DNA of 64,000 nucleotides, taken from Deltaproteobacteria bacterium. GTDB taxonomy: Bacteria > Myxococcota > Myxococcia > Myxococcales > SZAS-1. Of this stretch, positions 1-6,406 are shown in pieces. Under the pieces are notes generated by a model. That model saw nothing but the letters and a program-made list of their open reading frames with translations, was not told where the DNA came from and did no database searches. Within the stretch, counting starts at the first letter, position 1. Every line of letters starts with the position of its first letter. Made by a program: the position numbers and the translations under genes. Location: NCBI GenBank assembly GCA_018266075.1, contig JAFEBB010000033.1, positions 1 to 64,000 on the forward strand, given 5' to 3'.

Positions 1-1627
1 CGCGCTCGGCTTCTTCGCGCTCGGCGGTCTCGCGGGCGACGCGCTCGGCTTCTTCACGCTCGGCCTGCTCGCGGGCGACGCGCTCGGCTTCTTCGCGCGC
101 GGCCGTCTCGCGGGCGATGCGCTCGGCTTCTTCACGCTCGGCCGTCTCGCGGGCGATGCGCTTGGCTTCCTCGCGCGCCAGCGCCTCGGCGCGCTCGCGG
201 GCCTCGCGCTCTTCGGCGTCGCGGGCGAGGGCTTCGGCGCGCTCGCGGGCCTCGCGCTCCTCGGCCTCTGCCTTCGCGCGCTGCTCGGCCAGAATTCGCT
301 TGGCCTGCTCCTCCAGCCGGGCGATCTCCTCCTGCTGCCGACGCTCCTCTTCGGCGCGCTCGCGCTGGCGGGCCTGGAGAGCCTCGCGGGCGGCCTGCTC
401 GACCTCTTCGACGCGCGCCGCTTCATCGCGCGCGAGCCGCTCCGCGTCGCCGCGATCAGCTTCGGTCTCGAGCCAGCGCGCCCGCGCATGGATGTCGGCA
501 TCGACCTCCGCGGCCTGGGCAGCCTCGGCGCGCAGGACGGACTCGGCGTAGGCCGCCTTGTGCATCGCAGCGGCCATGTCGATGACAGGGGCGGTGCGCT
601 CGCCCTGCGTGGCCGCCTCCAGGCTCGCCGAAAAGGCGTCGTGCTCTTCCCAGGCTTGCGAGTGCGCGGCCTGGGTCGCCTCCTGCTGGGCGCGCAGCTT
701 CTCCTGCTCACGCGCCTGCCGGAGCTCGATGTAGCGCTCCTCTTCGACCAGCCGCTCGCCCTCGAGATCCTGGAGCTGCGCCGTGGCGCTCTCCAGCTGG
801 CGCTGCTGCTCCGCGTGGAGCCGCTCAGCCTCGCGCGCGACCTGCAGCGCGAGCGCAGCCTGTTTCTCGGCCTCGGCCTTCTTCCGCAGCGCGTCGGCTT
901 CGGCAGCGAGGTCCACGGCCGTGACCAGCTCGAGCTCGATGAGCAGCGCCACCAGCGCGCGCGCGCGCTCCGCGGGAAGACCCGACTCGCGTGCGAAGTC
1001 GCTCGCGGTCATGCCCGGACGCAGGAGCTCCAAGGCCTTGCGCTCGTCGTCGCGCAGACGCAGCGCGGGCACGGCGCCTTCGAGCGCGGAGTTCAGCCGC
1101 GCGGCGTGCGCGCCCAGGCTCTCCACCAGCGCCTGCGTGCGCGGCTGGCCGCTCGGCAACGCGAGCGCATCGAGGAGGGCGCGCTCGGGCGAGAGCCGCA
1201 CCTTCGACGACGGGGGCAACGGCTCGGGCTTGAACTCGACTTCGCCCGCAGTCAGCGCCCCCAGCGCCTCGAGGTTGCGCTCCTCCTGCAGCTCGAGCGC
1301 CTCTTGCAGCCGGTCCTCGCCAAGCACGCCGGTCTTCACCAGCGCCTGCTCCAGCGGCACGCCGCCGTAGACCTCTTCCAGCGCGCGATCCAGCGCGAGC
1401 TCGTCGAGCCAGCCCAGCTCGAGCAGGAGCTGGGGCAGCGGGCGATAGCCGGCGGAGAGCACGGTGCCTGCAGGTCGGCCCTCGGAGAGGTAGAGCCGGT
1501 TCACCGCGCCGCCGGACTTGAACGTCACGCAGCCCGTGGCGCGTGCGTCGCGGGCCCAGGTGAGCACGTGGGCGAGCGGCGCATCTTCAAGGCGGCCCTG
1601 TGGGGCGGCTGGTCGGGGTACGGCCAC
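1..1627 (-). CDS. DUF4388-type protein with long coiled coil, cut by the left window edge
   Basis: The reading frame is open on the minus strand from a GTG at 1627 to the window edge, about 542 codons so far. An in-frame TAG lies only 9 bases upstream, so GTG is the only plausible start. The first ~50 residues (GRLEDAPLAHVLTWARDARA, then TGCVTF, LYLSEGRPAGTV) resemble DUF4388/PATAN-like domains, which are common in myxobacterial signalling and motility proteins. A mixed alpha-helical region follows. From about residue 240 the protein is almost entirely Glu/Ala/Arg/Gln coiled coil, ending in near-identical 13-residue repeats at the window edge. It starts 9 bases after the trmL stop, so the two are probably cotranscribed. 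A cytoplasmic scaffold or regulatory role is inferred. The C-terminus is not visible. Confidence 0.8.
   Translation of the reverse strand, partial: MAVPRPAAPQGRLEDAPLAHVLTWARDARATGCVTFKSGGAVNRLYLSEGRPAGTVLSAGYRPLPQLLLELGWLDELALDRALEEVYGGVPLEQALVKTGVLGEDRLQEALELQEERNLEALGALTAGEVEFKPEPLPPSSKVRLSPERALLDALALPSGQPRTQALVESLGAHAARLNSALEGAVPALRLRDDERKALELLRPGMTASDFARESGLPAERARALVALLIELELVTAVDLAAEADALRKKAEAEKQAALALQVAREAERLHAEQQRQLESATAQLQDLEGERLVEEERYIELRQAREQEKLRAQQEATQAAHSQAWEEHDAFSASLEAATQGERTAPVIDMAAAMHKAAYAESVLRAEAAQAAEVDADIHARARWLETEADRGDAERLARDEAARVEEVEQAAREALQARQRERAEEERRQQEEIARLEEQAKRILAEQRAKAEAEEREARERAEALARDAEEREARERAEALAREEAKRIARETAEREEAERIARETAAREEAERVAREQAEREEAERVARETAEREEAER
2..157 (-). 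repeat. Tandem 39-bp coding repeat (13 residues, 4 copies)
   Basis: Four back-to-back 39-bp units at 2-40, 41-79, 80-118 and 119-157 encode variants of VARETAEREEAER on the minus strand. Units differ by only a few bases. The array lies in the coiled-coil part of the DUF4388-type gene and probably continues past the left edge. More diverged copies lie at about 158-260. Confidence 0.9.
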
Positions 1628-1636
1628 GGCCGGAGT

Positions 1637-2143
1637 CTACCGGGAGGTGGCCCCTACGCCAAAGTTTGCGGTCACTTGGCGCAGGGCCTCGTAGGTGACG
1701 ATTCCGGCGCAGGTGGAGAGGTTCAACGATCGACGGTCGGCCAGCATGGGCACGGCGTACACATCTGCCGGCCGCGCCTCGAGGATTCGCTTGGGCAGGC
1801 CCTCCGTCTCGGAGCCGAAGAGCAGGTAGTCGCCTGCCTGGTAGGGCGCGGCCACGTAGCTCTTCTCGCCGCGCGCGCTGAACAGGTGCAGCCGCTTGGT
1901 GCCGTGCTCGGCGAGGAACGCCTCGAGGTCGGGGTAGAGCCGCTCGAAGACGTGCGCCCAGTAGTCCAGCCCGGCGCGCTTGAGCTCGGCGTCGGCGATG
2001 GAGAACCCCAGCGGGCCAACCAGGTGCAGCCGCGCGCCCGTGCAGGCGCAGAGCCGCGCGATGTTGCCCGTGTTCGGCGGGATGCGCGGCTCCACGAGCA
2101 CCACGTTGAGCGGCGGCGTCGGCGGCGTGAGGACGACGGACAT
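1637..2143 (-). CDS. trmL: tRNA (cytidine/uridine-34 2'-O)-methyltransferase, SPOUT class
   Basis: A 168-residue protein of the length and motif order of TrmL, which 2'-O-methylates the wobble nucleotide of certain tRNA-Leu species using SAM. Visible are LVEPRIPPNTGNIARLCACT from about residue 16, LLFGSETEGLP near 117, and VPMLADRRSLNLSTCAG near 133-150. The last two form the SPOUT trefoil knot that binds SAM. The ATG at 2143 places the first beta strand about 12 residues in, close to known TrmL proteins. The frame stays open upstream, but that stretch is antisense to the divergent lipoprotein gene. The DUF4388-type gene follows after 9 bases. Confidence 0.93.
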   Translation of the reverse strand: MSVVLTPPTPPLNVVLVEPRIPPNTGNIARLCACTGARLHLVGPLGFSIADAELKRAGLDYWAHVFERLYPDLEAFLAEHGTKRLHLFSARGEKSYVAAPYQAGDYLLFGSETEGLPKRILEARPADVYAVPMLADRRSLNLSTCAGIVTYEALRQVTANFGVGATSR

Positions 2144-2216
2144 GCCGAGCTTGTACACGAAATCGGAAGACGCGCCTGCGACCCGCGCTATCGTGTGGCG
2201 CACGGAAGGGGAAAAC

Positions 2217-2828
2217 ATGAATCTCATGCGCGCGTCGATTCTGGTGGTTGGGCTGGTCTTCGCCGTCGGTTGCTCCGGCAATGGCGGCGGCAGCTCGGGC
2301 AGCAACGGTGCGGGAAGCAGCGGCGGCTCGGGAAGCACCGGCGGAACGAGCGGCGCGGTGAACTTCAACCCGTCGTACGAGCTCGTGCACGTCAACGTTG
2401 GGCACGACTCCTCGACGAACACCGACTTCGTGACCGGGGCTTCGTTCATGGTCACGGACTTTGCGGTCACGTGCGCGGACTTCCCCGCCGGGTCCGCCAA
2501 TCTGCAGCACCTTCCGGACCTCTCCAACCACACCCTCACGTTCGAGGTGGATCACGAGGCCGACGGCGGAAGCGGCCAGACTCACCTTGGGCCCGGCACT
2601 TATCCGGGCATCGGCGCTGGCTCGGTGCCGCCCGAGGGCAACTTTGCCCAGGGCACGATGAATTACAACGCCACGGGTTACATCACCGCCAACGGCGGAA
2701 GCGTGACGCTCTCGCAGCTGGATCCTTCCGGCGCTGCGGGAAGCTACACCCTCAACATGACGGACGGGTCGAGCGCGGCGCCGGTCACCGTCTCGGGCTC
2801 GCTGGCTTCGCCGACGCTGTGCCCCTGA
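2217..2828 (+). CDS. Small lipoprotein with Gly/Ser spacer and C-terminal Cys-Pro
   Basis: A 203-residue predicted lipoprotein. ATG 2217 is preceded by a GGAAGGGG ribosome site. The signal peptide ends in FAVGC with the lipidated Cys at residue 19. It is followed by a ~25-residue Gly/Ser spacer and a beta-rich domain. An internal Cys (TCADFPAG) and a C-terminal Cys in the last residues LCP may form a disulfide. The same layout occurs in the lipoprotein at 31773-32351, so the two look like distant paralogs. Function unknown. Divergent from trmL with a 73-bp shared upstream region. Confidence 0.85.
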   Translation: MNLMRASILVVGLVFAVGCSGNGGGSSGSNGAGSSGGSGSTGGTSGAVNFNPSYELVHVNVGHDSSTNTDFVTGASFMVTDFAVTCADFPAGSANLQHLPDLSNHTLTFEVDHEADGGSGQTHLGPGTYPGIGAGSVPPEGNFAQGTMNYNATGYITANGGSVTLSQLDPSGAAGSYTLNMTDGSSAAPVTVSGSLASPTLCP

Positions 2829-2837
2829 TCGATCGCG

Positions 2838-3197
2838 ATGCGCTACCGCTGGGTCAACGCGAGCAAGCAGGACGCCGTCATCGCCACGGACGCCGAGCGC
2901 GCCGACACCTTCGGCTCGCGCTTCAAGGGCCTTCTCGGCCGCGACAGCCTCGCCGAGGGCGGCGGCCTGCACATCGAGCCGTGCAACTCGATCCACATGT
3001 TCTTCATGAAGTTCGCCATCGACGTGCTGTTTCTCGATGAGGACTTGAAGGTCGTGCGCGCCATCAGCGGCATCAAGCCCTGGCGCGTGACGCGTGTGTA
3101 TCCCGACGCCGCGTCGGTTCTCGAGTTGCCGGTGGGCGTGATCGCTCGGACGGGCACCGTCTCGGGCGATCAGCTCACGTCGCAGCCGGTGACATGA
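2838..3197 (+). CDS. DUF192 family protein
   Basis: A 119-residue protein matching the short DUF192 (ProtA-like) family: RFKGLLGRDSLAEGGGL, then CNSIHMFFMKFAIDVLFLD, and a final SVLELPVG. The family adopts a small beta fold and has no firmly assigned reaction. No signal peptide is visible, whereas many homologs are secreted. It lies 9 bases after the lipoprotein gene and its stop overlaps the next start as ATGA, so it is translationally coupled to the PP2C-like gene. Confidence 0.88.
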   Translation: MRYRWVNASKQDAVIATDAERADTFGSRFKGLLGRDSLAEGGGLHIEPCNSIHMFFMKFAIDVLFLDEDLKVVRAISGIKPWRVTRVYPDAASVLELPVGVIARTGTVSGDQLTSQPVT

Positions 3198-3865
3198 TCG
3201 CGTTTGCGACGCAGGCGGTGCGCGAGCTGGGGACCAACTGGTGCCCTGAGGTGGCTTCGACGCTGTCGGTGCGCGATCGCCTCTTGTTCGCCGTGTGCCA
3301 GATCTACGATGACCAAACGCCGGTGCGCGAGTCCGCTCGGGCAATCATGGCCGAGCTCGATTCGGCTCACGCCGAGCGCGTGGATCTCGAGAGGTGCTTC
3401 ACGCGTGTGAATCTCCGCCTCCAAGCGCACCTGGCCGCCTGCCACCAGCCGATGGGGGGTGGCGCGAGCCTCATCGCTGCGAGCGTCAACGCCAACGGAA
3501 GAGCAATGCTTGCGCATGTAGGCGAGGTGACGGCGTTTCGCGTGCACGACGGCGGAGTGGAGCGCCTCTGCATTCCGCATACGCTTGAAGACGAGCGAAA
3601 GCAGCGATCGCTTCCAGATTGGAACGTCTCGCGCGTGCTCCTGAGATCACTCGGCTCTCCGAACTGGCGGCCCGACGTCGTCACATTCGAGCTCGTGCCG
3701 GGCGATCGGTTGGCCCTGATGACTCGCGAGGTCGCCGATGTGACGCCGCACGGAATTCGCGCGGAGATCTTGCGCGGTCCGCTGGAGATCGCGGCGCAGA
3801 AGCTCGTCGACGCGCTGCCGCACAATCGCGTGGGCGCCTGCGTGGTCGTGAACTTCGAAGCCTAG
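3194..3865 (+). CDS. Degenerate PP2C-like (PPM) protein
   Basis: A 223-residue cytoplasmic protein. The centre, GGGASLIAASVNANGRAMLA then HVGEVTAFRV and later LVPGDRLALMTREVAD, follows the PPM phosphatase pattern (GTTA, AHVGDSR, LxPGDxLLLcTDGv). However, the DGxGG metal motif is absent from the N-terminus, GDSR reads GEVT, and TDGV reads TREV. Metal-dependent phosphatase activity is therefore unlikely. A binding or regulatory role is inferred. ATGA overlap with the DUF192 gene. Its 3' end overlaps the convergent nucleotidyltransferase gene by 4 bases. Confidence 0.7.
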   Translation: MIAFATQAVRELGTNWCPEVASTLSVRDRLLFAVCQIYDDQTPVRESARAIMAELDSAHAERVDLERCFTRVNLRLQAHLAACHQPMGGGASLIAASVNANGRAMLAHVGEVTAFRVHDGGVERLCIPHTLEDERKQRSLPDWNVSRVLLRSLGSPNWRPDVVTFELVPGDRLALMTREVADVTPHGIRAEILRGPLEIAAQKLVDALPHNRVGACVVVNFEA

Positions 3866-4869
3866 CGCGCGGTGTTCGTCCTAAGTCGCACGGCGCCGTG
3901 CAGCTTCTCGCCGTCCGCGAGCTCGCCCGAGATGAGCGCGCCATCCACGAGCTCGGCCGTACCCGGGACCTTGCCATTCACGGCCGCGTTCGGCCCGAGC
4001 CGCGCGCCTTGCTCGATGATCGCGTTCGGGCCGATCCACACCGGCGGGATCACGCTCACGCCACGCGCGACCTTGGATCCGTGCTGCTGCCAGATGCCCC
4101 CACGCGAGGGCGGCCAGAGCGGGCTCACGCCCGGGAACTTGTTGAAGTCGAGCGCGCCGTGCAGCAGCTCGGCCTGTGTCGAGATATATCTCGCCGGCGT
4201 CCCCAGGTCCGACCAGTAGCCGCTCTGCACCACGTGCCCGTGCACGCGGCCGCCGTTCGCGATCAAGGAAATGTAGACCTGTCGGTTGATACAGGCCTCG
4301 CCGCTCGCGGGGACGGCCTTCACCACGCTCGGCTCGACGATGTGCACTCCCGTGAAGTGCCAGTTGGTGAGGCCCGCGCCGCCCGGGCCGTTACCGGCGA
4401 TGCGCCGCACGCCGTGGTAGCCGTCGAGTTCCACTGCGCCGTACTTCTCGTTGGGCGGCATGGGCCGCAGCACCATCGTCGCCGAGGCGCCCGAGGCCTG
4501 GTGCGCCGCGAGCGCATCCTTGAGATCGATCTCCGAGAGGATGTCGCCGTTCCAGAGCACAAACGGCGCGTCGGTGGGCAGGAAGCGTGCGGCCTCGCGG
4601 AGCGCGCCGCCGGTGCCTTGAATCACCGGCTCGTGCGACACCTCGAGCGGCAGCTTCAGCGCCGTCGCCGCCGCGCGCGCCGCGGCTTCCATCTCCTGCG
4701 GCAGGTGGTGGGTGTTGATGACGAAGCCGTCGACGCCCTGGGCCGCGAGGTGCGCGAACGTCCACTGCACCAGCGGCACGCCGAGCATGGGCAGGGCGGG
4801 TTTGGGCAGCGCGTCGGTGACGGGCTTCAGCCGCGTGCCCAGCCCCGCGCAGAGCACGAACGCCTTCAT
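3862..4869 (-). CDS. MurU/mannose-1-phosphate guanylyltransferase-like nucleotidyltransferase
   Basis: A 335-residue protein. The N-terminal Rossmann-like domain begins with the pyrophosphorylase signature LCAGLGTRLKPVTDALPKPA (G-x-G-T-R and the distal Lys) and has the metal Asp in NGDIL near residue 110. After about residue 250 come hexapeptide-like repeats (VIPPVWIGPNAIIEQGARLG) of a left-handed beta helix. It starts 3 bases after the gene for an AmgK-like sugar kinase. In Pseudomonas, AmgK phosphorylates the anomeric carbon of N-acetylmuramate and MurU uridylylates it, feeding peptidoglycan recycling past the fosfomycin target. The pairing supports that role. MurU itself lacks the beta helix, so another hexose-1-phosphate substrate is possible. 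Confidence 0.82.
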   Translation of the reverse strand: MKAFVLCAGLGTRLKPVTDALPKPALPMLGVPLVQWTFAHLAAQGVDGFVINTHHLPQEMEAAARAAATALKLPLEVSHEPVIQGTGGALREAARFLPTDAPFVLWNGDILSEIDLKDALAAHQASGASATMVLRPMPPNEKYGAVELDGYHGVRRIAGNGPGGAGLTNWHFTGVHIVEPSVVKAVPASGEACINRQVYISLIANGGRVHGHVVQSGYWSDLGTPARYISTQAELLHGALDFNKFPGVSPLWPPSRGGIWQQHGSKVARGVSVIPPVWIGPNAIIEQGARLGPNAAVNGKVPGTAELVDGALISGELADGEKLHGAVRLRTNTAR

Positions 4870-4872
4870 CGG

Positions 4873-5910
4873 CTAGCGCAGCTCCGGCACGTGCTTGGCG
4901 ATGATGGTGCGCAGCTCGGCCAGCTCGGGCACGCGCTCGAAGGCCTCGCGCACGTAGCCCAGGCTGGGCGTCACGTAGGGCAGGAAGCCGGGGTTCTTCT
5001 TCACCACGTCGATGAAGATGAAGCGGCCCGCGTCCTTGAGCTTTCGCTGCACGGTGAGCCGGTCGAAGGTCGCGATGAACTGCTTGGCGTCGAGCTGCTC
5101 GCCGCCTTCTTTGTGATAGCTCGCGATATATCGATTCAGCATCTTCTCGATGAAGGGCCGATCGAGCTGCACGTACGAGTCACGCAAGAGCGCCACCAGG
5201 TCGTACTGGCGCGGGCCCTGGAGCGCGTCCTGGAAGTCGATGACCACCAGCTTGCCGTCGACGACCATGAGGTTGCGGCTCTGGTAGTCGCGGTGGGTGA
5301 AGCCGCGCGGCTCCTTGTCGAGGGTCTCGGCGAGGTTGCGGAAGAGCTCGCCCATGCGCTTGAGCTCGGCGCCGCTCATCGTCAAACCCTGGCGCACCTC
5401 GAGGCCGTAGGCGCGGAAGTGGTGCAGCTCCCACTCGTACAAGTCGGCGTCGAAGGCGCGGCCGAACGCGAGGCAGCCCGCGTCGCGCTCCTTGTCGGCG
5501 CGCGCCCGCAGGGCGGCGAGGGTGTCCACCGCGTGGCCGTACCACTGATCGCGCTCGGCCGGCCCGCGCGCCTGCGCGTGCTCGAAGAGCTCGTCGCCCA
5601 GATCCTCGAGCACCATCAAGCCGCGCTCCGGCTCGAAGCGGCGAATCTCGGGAACGCGCACGCCGAGCTTGTTCAGGTAGCGGTGCACGTTCACGAAGGG
5701 CAGCTCCTTGGGCGGCTCGCCCTTGGTGGCCTCTTCGCTCTTGGTGTCGAGCGGCATGACCATGACCACGTGGGTCTGGCCGTTCTCGCGCACGCGGAAG
5801 TAGCTGCGGTTGGACGCGTCGCCCTTGAGCTTGATGATCTCGGCGCCGTCGGTCTTGCGCCCGGTGGCGCGGTTCACGACGTCGCGGAGCAGGATGTCGA
5901 TGTCAGCCAT
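4873..5910 (-). CDS. amgK: AmgK-like anomeric sugar kinase (aminoglycoside phosphotransferase fold)
   Basis: A 345-residue APH-fold kinase. Visible are LKGDASNRSYFRV (nucleotide loop, the usual AmgK N-terminal signature), LMVLEDLGDELF, the catalytic loop FTHRDYQSRNLMV and the metal-binding VIDFQDALQGP. This is the pattern of N-acetylmuramate/N-acetylglucosamine 1-kinases of the peptidoglycan salvage pathway. It lies immediately upstream of the MurU-like gene (3-base gap) in one minus-strand unit. A terminator at 5993-6020 separates it from the preceding gene, so its promoter should lie in 5911-5992. No MupP-type phosphatase is seen nearby. Confidence 0.85.
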   Translation of the reverse strand: MADIDILLRDVVNRATGRKTDGAEIIKLKGDASNRSYFRVRENGQTHVVMVMPLDTKSEEATKGEPPKELPFVNVHRYLNKLGVRVPEIRRFEPERGLMVLEDLGDELFEHAQARGPAERDQWYGHAVDTLAALRARADKERDAGCLAFGRAFDADLYEWELHHFRAYGLEVRQGLTMSGAELKRMGELFRNLAETLDKEPRGFTHRDYQSRNLMVVDGKLVVIDFQDALQGPRQYDLVALLRDSYVQLDRPFIEKMLNRYIASYHKEGGEQLDAKQFIATFDRLTVQRKLKDAGRFIFIDVVKKNPGFLPYVTPSLGYVREAFERVPELAELRTIIAKHVPELR

Positions 5911-5992
5911 GCGCGGGACGTTAATGCGAGCGGGGCGGGCTGTCGAACGAAGCTTCGTGCACGTCTGCTTGGCGACCGAGCCCGCAAAACGA

Positions 5993-6020
5993 AAGGCGCC
6001 CGGCCACTGCCAGGCGCCTT
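5993..6020 (-). terminator. Rho-independent terminator of the Cys3His gene
   Basis: Perfect 8-bp stem (AAGGCGCC / GGCGCCTT, 5993-6000 and 6013-6020) with a 12-base loop. Read on the minus strand it is followed by TCGTTTTG. It lies 20 bases beyond the stop of the 6040-6324 gene. Confidence 0.75.
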
Positions 6021-6039
6021 CGGTGCTGTCGAATCGCGA

Positions 6040-6324
6040 CTACGACGCGGCAGGAGCAGCGGCAGCCGGAGCGGCCGCGGTGATGCCCTTCATCTCGTTG
6101 TAGTGCGTCTCGCAGAGGCCGCTCTTGAACTGCTTCTTCTTGCAGTCGGCCTTGTTGCAGGTCTTGTAGCGGGCGTGGGGCAGGGCACCGTCGGTCCACT
6201 TGGCGTAGTGGAAGTAGCAGAAGCCCTTCGCACGGTACGGCCGCTTGCAGCCCTCGATGCTGCACTTCTTCTTGCCGCCGCCCTTCGCAGCGCGCCAGGT
6301 CGTCTTCTTCTTCTTGTCCGCCAC
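6040..6324 (-). CDS. Small basic protein with two Cys3His zinc-binding-like modules
   Basis: A 94-residue protein with a GTG start at 6324 behind an AAGGGA ribosome site. The N-terminus is Lys-rich (MADKKKKTTWRAAKGGGKKK). Two modules of identical spacing follow, each C-x4-C-x9-C-x2-H: CSIEGCKRPYRAKGFCYFH and CNKADCKKKQFKSGLCETH. The tail is Ala/Pro-rich. The spacing and the basic N-terminus suggest zinc binding and a nucleic-acid-associated role, but I do not recognise a named family. Single gene with its own terminator, between the kinase gene upstream and amgK. Confidence 0.8.
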   Translation of the reverse strand: MADKKKKTTWRAAKGGGKKKCSIEGCKRPYRAKGFCYFHYAKWTDGALPHARYKTCNKADCKKKQFKSGLCETHYNEMKGITAAAPAAAAPAAS

Positions 6325-6406
6325 GGGTGCTCCCTTGGAATCTGAAAGAGGGCGGCTCCTATAGCGGGAAGGCCGGGCAAGTTCAAGCGTGTAGCCTGCC
6401 GAGCGG

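Noticed and set aside
2-157. Regularly spaced direct repeats resembling a CRISPR array
   Set aside because: The units are contiguous 39-bp multiples of three with no unique spacers and encode a coiled coil.
488-3040. Long plus-strand open frame across several genes
   Set aside because: Antisense to the DUF4388 gene and trmL and out of frame with the lipoprotein; low-complexity product.
4179-5125. Two GATATATC palindromes (4181-4188 and 5115-5122 region) in adjacent genes
   Set aside because: Both encode Arg-Tyr-Ile codons in conserved-looking contexts, and only two copies were seen, so coincidence is likely.
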